Source: Borreliella mayonii
GTDB lineage: Bacteria > Spirochaetota > Spirochaetia > Borreliales > Borreliaceae
Length of the DNA: 64,000 nucleotides
Reading direction: 5' to 3'
Assembly: GCF_001945665.1 (NCBI RefSeq)
Contig: NZ_CP015780.1
Coordinates: 372,001-436,000 of the forward strand
In this document: positions 40,236 through 48,271 of the stretch, piece after piece
Numbering within the stretch: position 1 is the stretch's first letter
How the letters are laid out: each line of letters opens with the position of its first letter
Translations under genes and position numbers: made by a program
The notes under the pieces: model-generated
Database searches by the model: none
Told to the model about the DNA's origin: nothing
What the model saw: only the letters and a program-made list of their open reading frames with translations

Positions 40236-41786
40236 TTAATACCCATCAGATAATTGGATATTTTTATCTTTATCAATAAGGTCTTTGTATATAAAAGATT
40301 TTTTAGCAAGTGTCTCTTTTAAATTTTTAGAAAAGGGTAAATTTCTCCACATTATGCCACGTACCAATTTCTCAAGCTTTTGAATTCCTTTGCTTTCTTT
40401 TTCTATCCAAAGAAAATAATCTTCTAGAAAAAAATTTTTAACATTTCCTTTTTTAATAAATTTAACATAATAATCGTAATATTGGCCCGTAATTCCTGTT
40501 TCCATCCATCTAAAAGAAGCTTGTTCTTTTGCAAGCTCCCAAACAAAATCGCCAATACCCAAAATAACCGCTTTTCTTAAGTTTTTAGCATACATAGGTA
40601 TTAATATTTTACCCCTACCATTTGCTCTGTTTTTAACATCAATTGATTCCCAGCAAATCCCTTTGTCACCATAAGAAGGTATTAATATAAAATAAGGAAC
40701 CACTCTAAGCAAATCTCCTCTATACGCTTTTTGAAAAAGTCTAGGCTGAATATCTTCAATTTCCCAAACAAGCTGCATAATTCTTTCTCTGCTTCCAAAA
40801 AATTGAGGGTTAGCAACTACATTATTTTTCAAAAGAATTGGAAAATGATTGCCTCTTGGCCCTATTGCAAGTTTATTAGCACTTCTAATAACCTCAACTT
40901 CATCATGTGCAATATTTGATTCAACAGACATCCCAATATTATTAATTTTATTTTGAATCTCAAAAAGCTCTCTGTTAGTATCTTCAATTTTATTGATAAA
41001 AACATTGATATCTCGATTTGATTTAATAAGATCATCAACATAATTACTAGCAAAATTCAAAGGCTTTAAAATCGAATTAGGATAAGAACTTTGCACTCCG
41101 TATTCAGTCATATAAGTTAAATCGTTTTGACTATTATTTGAAAATAAAAATTCAAACATACCCCTTAACCTGCTAAGAGCCTCTTCCCTAATCTTATCAG
41201 TTCTCTTAAGGCTGCTTTTTGCAAAATCAATATTTGCCAAAAGTTTTTCTTTCTTATTAAGTAAAATTTTTTCCATATCTTCTTCTTTAAGATTATCTGT
41301 TGGCAAATCGGTTGCTAATCTACTAAGCTTAAAACTATTAACCCCATAAAGCCATTCATCAAAATAAATAAAAGACTCATTATAATGATTGTCCCAAATA
41401 GTTTTTGAAATTAATAGCTGAATTTCAGATCCAAGTGCATTTGGAATAAGGGCAGCAAATCTAAATAAAATTTTCTGCTCAATAGTCAATTTTGAAATGT
41501 TTTTTGCAATCGATCTGAGAAAAGACCAATAAATGTTAATCACTTGATTATATTTTAAAACTCTATCAATCTCTTCTGACTGCGGATTTAAATAATCTAC
41601 TAAAACTTTATGAAGCTTAAAACCAATTTCTTTACTACTTGAAATAAGATTTTTATAAAAATCTTTAGTAAAAAAATTCTTATCATGCTCCTCTAAAGTT
41701 AAAATACTTGGCAATCTTGAATCTAAATCTGTATCTACAGAATCAGGATATTTATACAAAAACCCCCCAAAAACACCCACAACCAA
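40236..41786 (-). CDS. uncharacterised membrane-anchored protein (BB0400 type), start uncertain
   Basis: About 516 residues, no family recognised. One N-terminal hydrophobic segment (VVGVFGGFLYKY) is followed by a long soluble region with charged helices (about 20-320) and a C-terminal half (FRWMETGITGQYYDYYVKF). The frame has no ATG near its start: it opens with TTG at 41786 and runs back to a TAG near 41816 with no ribosome site. A G6 tract lies at 41763-41768, and adding one base there would join a different hydrophobic frame (FRVTIVLVLLYWLWVFLGG) to the body. The true N-terminus is unresolved. Confidence 0.65.
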   Translation of the reverse strand: MVVGVFGGFLYKYPDSVDTDLDSRLPSILTLEEHDKNFFTKDFYKNLISSSKEIGFKLHKVLVDYLNPQSEEIDRVLKYNQVINIYWSFLRSIAKNISKLTIEQKILFRFAALIPNALGSEIQLLISKTIWDNHYNESFIYFDEWLYGVNSFKLSRLATDLPTDNLKEEDMEKILLNKKEKLLANIDFAKSSLKRTDKIREEALSRLRGMFEFLFSNNSQNDLTYMTEYGVQSSYPNSILKPLNFASNYVDDLIKSNRDINVFINKIEDTNRELFEIQNKINNIGMSVESNIAHDEVEVIRSANKLAIGPRGNHFPILLKNNVVANPQFFGSRERIMQLVWEIEDIQPRLFQKAYRGDLLRVVPYFILIPSYGDKGICWESIDVKNRANGRGKILIPMYAKNLRKAVILGIGDFVWELAKEQASFRWMETGITGQYYDYYVKFIKKGNVKNFFLEDYFLWIEKESKGIQKLEKLVRGIMWRNLPFSKNLKETLAKKSFIYKDLIDKDKNIQLSDGY

Positions 41787-41825
41787 TATAACAACACAAG
41801 TACAATTGTAACTCTAAAGTTTATA

Positions 41826-41865
41826 TTTACAAAAAAATTTAGTACTATTTATTATACACAGTGTA
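41826..41865 (+). promoter_or_regulatory. candidate promoter with an inverted repeat near +1
   Basis: TTTACA (41826-41831) and TATTAT (41850-41855) are spaced 18 nt. The 11-nt inverted repeat TACACAGTGTA (41855-41865) starts at the end of the -10 and covers the predicted start site, a suitable operator position. An AAAGGAG ribosome site and the transporter ATG follow at 41893. Confidence 0.5.
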
Positions 41866-41892
41866 CCTTAAATCTCTGAAAGGAGAAGTCGT

Positions 41893-43101
41893 ATGAATAT
41901 AAAAATCAATTTCTTTTTTACTCTGCCTATTGGAATCTTTTTGGGATTATTTTTCCCTCTTGGGATTTATAGCTCTTTATCTCATGCTTTTATAAGATTA
42001 TCATACTTATCTCTTATTCCCTTTTTAATATTTTCAATTCCATTAGGAATTGAAAATATTATTGAAAATAAAAACTTTAAAAAGCTCTTTGGTAAAACAA
42101 TTTATTATGGAATTTTAACCAACCTATTTGGAGTTGCTATATCAATAATAGCTGCGACAATATATCTTCCACAAAGAATTCCAATACTAGAAAAAACAAT
42201 ACAAAATACATATTTTTTTGAAAAAGAAGCTTTATTAGAAACATTTTTCCCAAAAAATATTTTCAAAATTTTTACATCTAGCAATCCAAATCTACTAAGC
42301 ATCTATATGATTTCAATAATAATAGGCACCAGCTTTTATTATGCAAAACAAAAAGGCAGAATAGCTAGAGAACTGATGCTAAGCGCATCCAATCTTTTTT
42401 ACCATGCAAATGGGTTTATTGTAAATATATTAAATATAGGAACCATTTTTATAACAGCAGATTACACTGCAAACTTAAAAAACTTCAAGGATTATCAAAA
42501 TTACATAAATAGCATAACATTCTTTTTAACATGGACAATTATAATTTTATTTGTAATATTGCCAACAATTAGTTATAGATTGACAAGAAGCTTTAAAATG
42601 ATATACAAAGGAATATTTGTATCATTTCAAAACATAATATTTTCAGGACTTGCAAAAGATTCTTATTCCCCTTACGTGATACTAATAGAAGATATTAAAA
42701 ATGAAAGAATAAATATAAAAAAATCCATAATTATAAACATACCTTTAATAAATTTTGTATCGAAATTTGGCACTATTTTTGTTTCAGTAATATCATTTTT
42801 TATAATTTTAAAATCATATTCTAGCTTACCCATTTCTGTCTATGAAATAAGCTATATGAGTACTTTATCATTTTTTTTTGTATTAGCATTTCCTCATATA
42901 CCAAATAGCTTAATTTATATAATTACAATGCTTTGCTCCACCTATACAAAAGGAATAGAATTAAATGTTTCCAACATAACACCAATGCTACCAATATTAA
43001 TCTCTTTGGCTTTACTAATCGACTTTGCTTTTAACATTGCAATCATTCATATAATAAACTTCAAAGAATTAAAAGATCAAGAAAAAATAAATCAAAGCTA
43101 A
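41893..43101 (+). CDS. divergent DAACS-family (glutamate/dicarboxylate symporter-like) transporter
   Basis: A 402-residue polytopic inner-membrane protein with about eight hydrophobic segments. It matches the dicarboxylate/amino acid:cation symporter fold (IPLGIENIIENKNFKKLFGK, IYMISIIIGTSFYYAKQKG, YSPYVILIEDIKN). The family's serine-rich reentrant loop (SSSxxTLP) is replaced by AKDSYSPY, and the cation/substrate motif NMDGT is replaced by VSKFGT. Annotated borrelial relatives are called glutamate transporters; the lost motif makes substrate and coupling uncertain. Strong ribosome site. Convergent with proS. Confidence 0.75.
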   Translation: MNIKINFFFTLPIGIFLGLFFPLGIYSSLSHAFIRLSYLSLIPFLIFSIPLGIENIIENKNFKKLFGKTIYYGILTNLFGVAISIIAATIYLPQRIPILEKTIQNTYFFEKEALLETFFPKNIFKIFTSSNPNLLSIYMISIIIGTSFYYAKQKGRIARELMLSASNLFYHANGFIVNILNIGTIFITADYTANLKNFKDYQNYINSITFFLTWTIIILFVILPTISYRLTRSFKMIYKGIFVSFQNIIFSGLAKDSYSPYVILIEDIKNERINIKKSIIINIPLINFVSKFGTIFVSVISFFIILKSYSSLPISVYEISYMSTLSFFFVLAFPHIPNSLIYIITMLCSTYTKGIELNVSNITPMLPILISLALLIDFAFNIAIIHIINFKELKDQEKINQS

Positions 43102-43104
43102 ATA

Positions 43105-43129
43105 GCCAAATAAATTAATAAGATTTGGC
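43105..43129. terminator. weak hairpin between convergent genes
   Basis: GCCAAAT and ATTTGGC (7 bp, 11-nt loop) lie between the transporter gene (+) and proS (-) and overlap the proS stop codon. There is no U-run on the + strand and only a weak T-rich tail on the - strand. Confidence 0.45.
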
Positions 43130-44581
43130 AAATAAAACAAAATATTTGGCCCTAGAAGAACAATAAATACAAGTCATATCTGCTAAATCTCTGGCTTTGA
43201 AATCATCAGGAATACATCTTATTGTAGCTTTAGTTTCATTTTTAATAATATTTTCGCAATTCAAGCCGCCACACCAACAAGAAAGCACAAATCCAGAATA
43301 ATCATTCATATAAGATTTGAATACCTCATAACTATCCTTGCCGCTTCTAAAAATCTCCTTAGTATTTAAGGTCCTAAAATTCAATGCTTTTTTAAATAAA
43401 TCTTTTTGCATCAAATCAAGTTCCACCTTAACCTTGCTTACAAGAGAATCAAGCGATATTTGATACTTAAATTTTCTATCTTTATCTCTTCTTGAAATAG
43501 TAACAGAATTCAAAAGGACATCATTTATCCCTACTTCAAGGCGTATTGGAATTCCTTTAAACTCGGCAGATGAAAATCTAAATCCTGGAGAACTTCTAAT
43601 ATCCTTATCAATTTCAACCCTAAATTCTGCTTTTTTTAAAGTACTCACAACACAATCAGAATAATCCAAAATTTTTTTATTAATCTCATCTTCTTTTTTA
43701 AAAATAGGAATAACAATAATTTCTATTGGAGCAATTCGAGGCGGCAAAACTAAACCTTTCTCATCAGAATGAACCATAATCAAAGCACCAATCAATCTAG
43801 TAGAAACACCCCAGCTACTAGCAAATACATGCCTCATCTTACCATCTTTATCTTGAAATTTTACATCAAATGCCTTTGCAAAATTTAAACCTAAATAATG
43901 AGATGTAGCAGCTTGAAGCGCTTTTTTATCTTGCATCAATGCCTCAATTGAATAAGTAGAAACAGCTCCAGCAAATTTTTCCTTTTCAGATTTTTTACCA
44001 CAAAAAACCGGAATAGCTAAATAGTCTTCTATGAATCTTTTATATACATCCAAAATAAGCAAAGTTTCTTCTAATGCCTCCTCTTCAGTAGCATGGGCAG
44101 TATGCCCTTCTTGCCATAGAAACTCGGTAGTGCGCAAAAAAGGCCTTGTTCTCTTTTCCCAGCGAACAACATTTGCCCATTGATTAATTTTAAGAGGAAG
44201 ATCTCTGTAAGACTTAATCCACTTGCTATACATATTCCAAATAATTGTCTCAGAAGTAGGCCTTAAAACTAAAGGCTCTGCCAAACTCTCCCCACCAGCA
44301 TCCTTAATAATAGCAAACTCAGGTGAAAATCCATCAATATGATCCCTTTCTCTTTCTAAAAAACTATAAGGAATAAGCATAGGAAAATATGCATTATTAT
44401 GTCCTGTCTCTTTAAATTTTTTATCAAGTATGCTCTGAATTTTACTCCAAATAGAATATCCATAAGGCATAATTACCATACATCCTTTTACAGGACTGTA
44501 ATCAGCAAGTTTTGCTTTCTGAACTATATCTAAATACCATTTAGAATAATCATCTTCTTTTGATGCTATAAAATCACTCAT
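43115..44581 (-). CDS. proS: prolyl-tRNA synthetase, archaeal/eukaryal type
   Basis: A 488-residue class II synthetase. It lacks the large editing insertion of E. coli-type ProRS and instead resembles the archaeal/eukaryal form: KGCMVIMPYGYSIWSKIQ near the start, RPTSETIIWNMYSKW, WEKRTRPFLRTTEFLWQEGH (motif 2) and HVFASSWGVSTRLIGALIM (motif 3). A C-terminal cysteine module (CWCGGLNCE ... CIYCSS) is the zinc-binding tail of that type. A minority of bacteria carry this form, probably by ancient transfer. Confidence 0.95.
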   Translation of the reverse strand: MSDFIASKEDDYSKWYLDIVQKAKLADYSPVKGCMVIMPYGYSIWSKIQSILDKKFKETGHNNAYFPMLIPYSFLERERDHIDGFSPEFAIIKDAGGESLAEPLVLRPTSETIIWNMYSKWIKSYRDLPLKINQWANVVRWEKRTRPFLRTTEFLWQEGHTAHATEEEALEETLLILDVYKRFIEDYLAIPVFCGKKSEKEKFAGAVSTYSIEALMQDKKALQAATSHYLGLNFAKAFDVKFQDKDGKMRHVFASSWGVSTRLIGALIMVHSDEKGLVLPPRIAPIEIIVIPIFKKEDEINKKILDYSDCVVSTLKKAEFRVEIDKDIRSSPGFRFSSAEFKGIPIRLEVGINDVLLNSVTISRRDKDRKFKYQISLDSLVSKVKVELDLMQKDLFKKALNFRTLNTKEIFRSGKDSYEVFKSYMNDYSGFVLSCWCGGLNCENIIKNETKATIRCIPDDFKARDLADMTCIYCSSRAKYFVLFAKSY

Positions 44582-44642
44582 ACATTATCCTTAATAAAGC
44601 ATTACACTTCTTAAAAAACTAAATAATTATATTCAATTATAT

Positions 44643-45320
44643 TCAATATTTTTTAACTTCAACCATAAACCGCTTATACTTATTCCCATAAGAATTTAAC
44701 ATGATTTTTTCCAAAACAAAAACAATTCCATCTTCATTGGGGAATAAAACAATCTCTCTTATTTTGTAATCAATAACATTCTTTCTATAGTAACTTCCTC
44801 TTCCAACAGTTAAATGTTTTTCTCGAGTTGAATCACAATGCCTGACAGATAAAAAAATATTAAAAGAAGAAGAAAGTTCTTGAGAATTAATATCCTTATT
44901 TACAAAAACTTGATATTCGTTTCCTGTTTTAAAATCAACAAAATTTAAAAAATCTGTTTCTGGAATTTCACTCTTTACATAAAAATAAATTTCGCGCCCT
45001 CTTCTTAAATGATTAATTTTAAATTCCTTAACCTTGAAATTAATCATCTTCAAAAGCTCATAAAGACTTTTATCATAACTGTCTGAATACTCAATATGCT
45101 CTTTAAAAATCTTAGAATGTACTCCAGAGTTTGCAAAATTATTTTTAACAACATCAACAAAGTATGCAGCAGAGTAATAATACCCATTTTCAAAACCATA
45201 TTCGCCAAACATAAAATATTTATCATTATTAGAAAATCCTAAATTTTTAAAAAAAATATTTTCTGGAAACCCCAATAAAAAAGAAAAAAAATAAAAAAAA
45301 ACGATATACAGTTTAATCAT
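44643..45320 (-). CDS. predicted secreted protein (BB0403 type), DUF2259-like
   Basis: A 225-residue protein with a signal peptide (MIKLYIVFFYFFSFLLGFPE). It then has FSNNDKYFMFGEYGFENGYYYS and AAYFVDVVKNNFANSG, a pattern like the bacterial predicted-secreted DUF2259 family; this assignment is by eye. No catalytic motif is visible. It stands alone between proS and the next + strand operon. Function is unknown. Confidence 0.65.
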   Translation of the reverse strand: MIKLYIVFFYFFSFLLGFPENIFFKNLGFSNNDKYFMFGEYGFENGYYYSAAYFVDVVKNNFANSGVHSKIFKEHIEYSDSYDKSLYELLKMINFKVKEFKINHLRRGREIYFYVKSEIPETDFLNFVDFKTGNEYQVFVNKDINSQELSSSFNIFLSVRHCDSTREKHLTVGRGSYYRKNVIDYKIREIVLFPNEDGIVFVLEKIMLNSYGNKYKRFMVEVKKY

Positions 45321-45426
45321 AAGCTTTACATAAGTTTAATAACAATAAATTATGTACTAAACTTATTTATAAATTAATTTAGTCTTACTTAAAATAATAT
45401 CAAACAGCATTTCAAATTCAAAACTT

Positions 45427-45435
45427 TGATATACT
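45427..45435 (+). promoter_or_regulatory. candidate extended -10 promoter
   Basis: TGATATACT is an extended -10 element (TGn plus TATACT), about 50 nt before the TTG start at 45485. I see no convincing -35. It is placed to drive the three-gene group that ends with the paired outer-membrane genes. Confidence 0.4.
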
Positions 45436-45484
45436 ATTTGTTTATAGATTAAAAACTTAATATTCAAATTTTTGGGATAAATTT

Positions 45485-45886
45485 TTGAAAAAAAGAATTA
45501 GTGGGCTAAAATTAACCTCCAAAGCCTTGGAGCAAATAAAATTTTATTGCAAGAGTTTAAAAATAAAACATCACAATAAAACTTGCTTATTAAAATTTCA
45601 TAAATTTACATTTTTTTCAAAAGCTAAAAAATCAATTCAAAAATATATTTCCAAAAATCCTATACAAACAAACAAGATTAACATCAATATGCAGTCAAGT
45701 AGTATAATAATACCTGTATTTGTGATTAAAAATTTTTTGATAAACAAAACAATAAAAAATTTAACAATAAAGTTTTGCTATCAAAATAAGCAAATAAATA
45801 TCAATATTTTTAATTTTTTATGCTTTATTAAAAATATTGTAAAAATAATATCTAAAATTAGAGATAAAAAAGGAGAATTTCAATGA
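45485..45886 (+). CDS. small basic protein of unknown function (BB0404 type)
   Basis: A 133-residue, strongly basic protein (Lys/Asn/Ile-rich) that starts with TTG after a GGGATA site. I do not recognise a family; the first 55 residues are Lys-rich helices, the remainder alternates Ile/Asn/Lys with short hydrophobic runs (SSSIIIPVFVIKNF, NIFNFLCFI). Its stop overlaps the start of the following outer-membrane protein gene as ATGA, so the two are translationally coupled. It might be a regulator of its neighbours; that is speculation. Confidence 0.6.
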   Translation: MKKRISGLKLTSKALEQIKFYCKSLKIKHHNKTCLLKFHKFTFFSKAKKSIQKYISKNPIQTNKININMQSSSIIIPVFVIKNFLINKTIKNLTIKFCYQNKQININIFNFLCFIKNIVKIISKIRDKKGEFQ

Positions 45887-46482
45887 GAATGCTATTAGCA
45901 ACAATAATACTTATATTAACAACAGGTTTATTAGCTGCCCAATCAAAAAGCAAAAGTATAACTGAAGATGACTTTGATTTTGAAAAACTTCTTGCAAAAG
46001 AAGAGTCTGTACGCCGTTTATTTGGCATAGGTTTTGGGGTTGGATATCCACTTACAAACATTACAATATCTGTCCCATATGTAGACATAGACCTTGGCTA
46101 CGGAGGATTCGTAGGGCTTAAACCCAACAATTTCTTACCCTATGTTGTAATGGGAGTAGATCTTTTATTTAAAGATGAAATACATAAAAATACTATGATT
46201 TCTGGCGGCATTGGAATAGGCGCAGATTGGTCAAAAGGAAGTCCTGAAAAATCTGATGAAGAGGAAGAAAATGAAGCACAACAATCAGCTTCTCTTCAGA
46301 ATAGAATAGGGGTTGTAATAAGACTCCCTTTGGTAATAGAGTATAGCTTTCTTAAAAATATTGTGATTGGATTTAAAGCTGTTGCTACTATTGGAACAAC
46401 TATGTTATTTGGTAGCCCAATGTCATTTGAAGGAGCTAGATTTAATTTCTTAGGCACAGGCTTTATAAAAATATATATATAA
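45883..46482 (+). CDS. outer-membrane surface protein, BB0405 type
   Basis: A 199-residue exported protein with signal peptide MRMLLATIILILTTGLLAAQ. A beta-barrel-like body contains GIGFGVGYPLTNITISVPYV, DIDLGYGGFVGLKPNNF and GGIGIGADWSKG, and ends SFEGARFNFLGTGFIKIYI with aromatic/hydrophobic terminal strand residues. The B. burgdorferi ortholog is a surface-exposed protein. It is a tandem paralog of the next gene, 10 nt downstream, with matching motifs (GIGADWSK, FEGxxFNF). Confidence 0.85.
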   Translation: MRMLLATIILILTTGLLAAQSKSKSITEDDFDFEKLLAKEESVRRLFGIGFGVGYPLTNITISVPYVDIDLGYGGFVGLKPNNFLPYVVMGVDLLFKDEIHKNTMISGGIGIGADWSKGSPEKSDEEEENEAQQSASLQNRIGVVIRLPLVIEYSFLKNIVIGFKAVATIGTTMLFGSPMSFEGARFNFLGTGFIKIYI

Positions 46483-46492
46483 TGGAGAATAA

Positions 46493-47104
46493 ATGATAAA
46501 AAATTTTAAAAAAATACATATTTTAACATTAGTATTAGGTGTGGTACACCTTTCTTTTGCATCTGACAATTATATGGTCAGATGCAGCAAAGAAGAAGAT
46601 TCAACCACCTGCATTGCAAAGCTTAAAGAAATAAAAGAAAAAAAAAGTTATGACTTATTTTCAATGGGCATTGGAATAGGCGATCCTATTGCAAACATTA
46701 TAATTACAATTCCTTATGTAAATATTGATTTTGGATATGGAGGTTTTATTGGCCTTAAGTCAAACAATTTCGAAAATTATCTAAATGGCGGAATAGATAT
46801 TATTTTTAAAAAGCAAATTGGACAATATATGAAAATCGGCGGCGGCATTGGAATAGGCGCAGATTGGTCAAAAACATCCCTTATACCTCCTGAAGAAGAG
46901 GAAGAAACTGAATACGAGAGAATAGGCGCTGTTGTAAGAATTCCTTTTGTAATGGAATATAACTTTGCAAAAAATTTATCCATAGGATTCAAAATTTATC
47001 CTGCACTAGGACCAACAATATTGCTAACAAAGCCAAGCATTTTATTTGAAGGAATTAAATTTAATTTTTTTGGATTTGGATTCATAAAATTTGCATTTAA
47101 TTAA
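46493..47104 (+). CDS. outer-membrane porin/adhesin, BB0406 type
   Basis: A 203-residue exported protein, signal peptide MIKNFKKIHILTLVLGVVHLSFA. Barrel-like strands parallel those of the gene before it: MGIGIGDPIANIIITIPYV, NIDFGYGGFIGLKSNNF, GGGIGIGADWSK and FEGIKFNFFGFGFIKFAF. The B. burgdorferi ortholog has been described as a porin and laminin-binding protein. Two Cys residues near the N-terminus (MVRCSKEEDSTTC) are absent from its paralog. Confidence 0.85.
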   Translation: MIKNFKKIHILTLVLGVVHLSFASDNYMVRCSKEEDSTTCIAKLKEIKEKKSYDLFSMGIGIGDPIANIIITIPYVNIDFGYGGFIGLKSNNFENYLNGGIDIIFKKQIGQYMKIGGGIGIGADWSKTSLIPPEEEEETEYERIGAVVRIPFVMEYNFAKNLSIGFKIYPALGPTILLTKPSILFEGIKFNFFGFGFIKFAFN

Positions 47105-47121
47105 CCAAATAATTAATTGGC

Positions 47122-47161
47122 AATTAAAATTAAGCTCACATAAGCAAGCTTAATTTTAATT
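47122..47161. terminator. hairpin between convergent transcripts
   Basis: A perfect 15-bp stem (AATTAAAATTAAGCT with AGCTTAATTTTAATT, loop 10 nt) separates the outer-membrane pair (+) from manA (-) and covers the manA stop codon. The arms are A/T-rich and no U-run follows beyond the stem on the + strand. Confidence 0.65.
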
Positions 47162-48271
47162 AAAACCAGCAATAAAAGCTTGACCATCCCCATCAATAAA
47201 CAAGTTTTCAGCTTTTCTACCTATAAATATGCTCTCTCCTTTTTTAAGATCTAAGGATTTATTTATACTCACACACCCATTTAAAACTAGCAATACCATT
47301 GCACTATTTCTATCAATGCAAATGCTCTCATTTATTTTTTTTTGAATCAGTTTCAAATTAGTATTTGGAAGTCTAAATACACTAAAATTATTTTGAAAAT
47401 CGGGATTTAAAAATGATAACTTTCCTTCTTCAAATTTACCAACTCTTAACATCTCTTCTTTATCAATATACTTAGTAGTAAGCCCAGCTCTAATAACATT
47501 ATCGGAATTGGTCATAAGCTCAATGCAGTCTCCCTTAAGATATGCATGTACCTCCTGACTATTTGTATAAACAACTTCTCCTGGTTTTAACTTTAAAATA
47601 TTCATGCCTAAAAACACTAAAAGGCCCACATCTATACCATAAATATTGTAAATTTCATTAAACCAATAGCCCCTAAAATTATCAATAAGGTCCAAATTTT
47701 TTAAAATTTTTTCAATAATCTTCTCAAGTTCATTCGTTTGTAAATCAAAAATGGTTTTTACAAAGTCTCTATGTGATTGAAAATCGAAATTTAATTTCAA
47801 AATTTCACAAATTTTTTTAATCTCATCCAAAGGCAAAAAGCCTTTAAGAGCATAAAAATCACTCAAGGCATATATAAGTTCAATTTTAGGGTTTTTATCT
47901 TTATATATCCTTTTAGGGTCATCAATGTCTATCCCTTTATTACTCTCTGATTCATACCCTTTTAAAGCAATATCTTTAGAAGGATGAATTTGAATAGATA
48001 AAGGTTTATTCGCAGACAATACCTTAAATAAAAAAGGAAATTCGTCATTACAGCCTAAAAGCTCTTTATGGTCTTCTAAAAAATCGCTTAAAAGCACATA
48101 TTCATTTTTATATAAAATCTTACTAGAAAATGTCTTGTGTGCTCCAAGCCACATTTCAGCCTTAGGTCTTCCATCAATCTTATCACCCAAAAGATTAGGA
48201 ATAAAATTAATCCCTCCCCAATCATATTCTTTAATATTATTTTTCATTAAAAAAATATTATTTTCATTCAT
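47156..48271 (-). CDS. manA: mannose-6-phosphate isomerase, class I
   Basis: A 371-residue zinc enzyme that interconverts mannose-6-phosphate and fructose-6-phosphate, feeding mannose into glycolysis. Motifs: MKNNIKEYDWGGI, AEMWLGAHKTFSS, FLFKVLSANKPLSIQIHPSKD (the Q-x-H zinc ligands), and VYTNSQEVHAYLKGDCIELMT. The start directly abuts the fruA stop codon (TGAATG), which implies coupling with the PTS permease. Confidence 0.93.
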   Translation of the reverse strand: MNENNIFLMKNNIKEYDWGGINFIPNLLGDKIDGRPKAEMWLGAHKTFSSKILYKNEYVLLSDFLEDHKELLGCNDEFPFLFKVLSANKPLSIQIHPSKDIALKGYESESNKGIDIDDPKRIYKDKNPKIELIYALSDFYALKGFLPLDEIKKICEILKLNFDFQSHRDFVKTIFDLQTNELEKIIEKILKNLDLIDNFRGYWFNEIYNIYGIDVGLLVFLGMNILKLKPGEVVYTNSQEVHAYLKGDCIELMTNSDNVIRAGLTTKYIDKEEMLRVGKFEEGKLSFLNPDFQNNFSVFRLPNTNLKLIQKKINESICIDRNSAMVLLVLNGCVSINKSLDLKKGESIFIGRKAENLFIDGDGQAFIAGFN

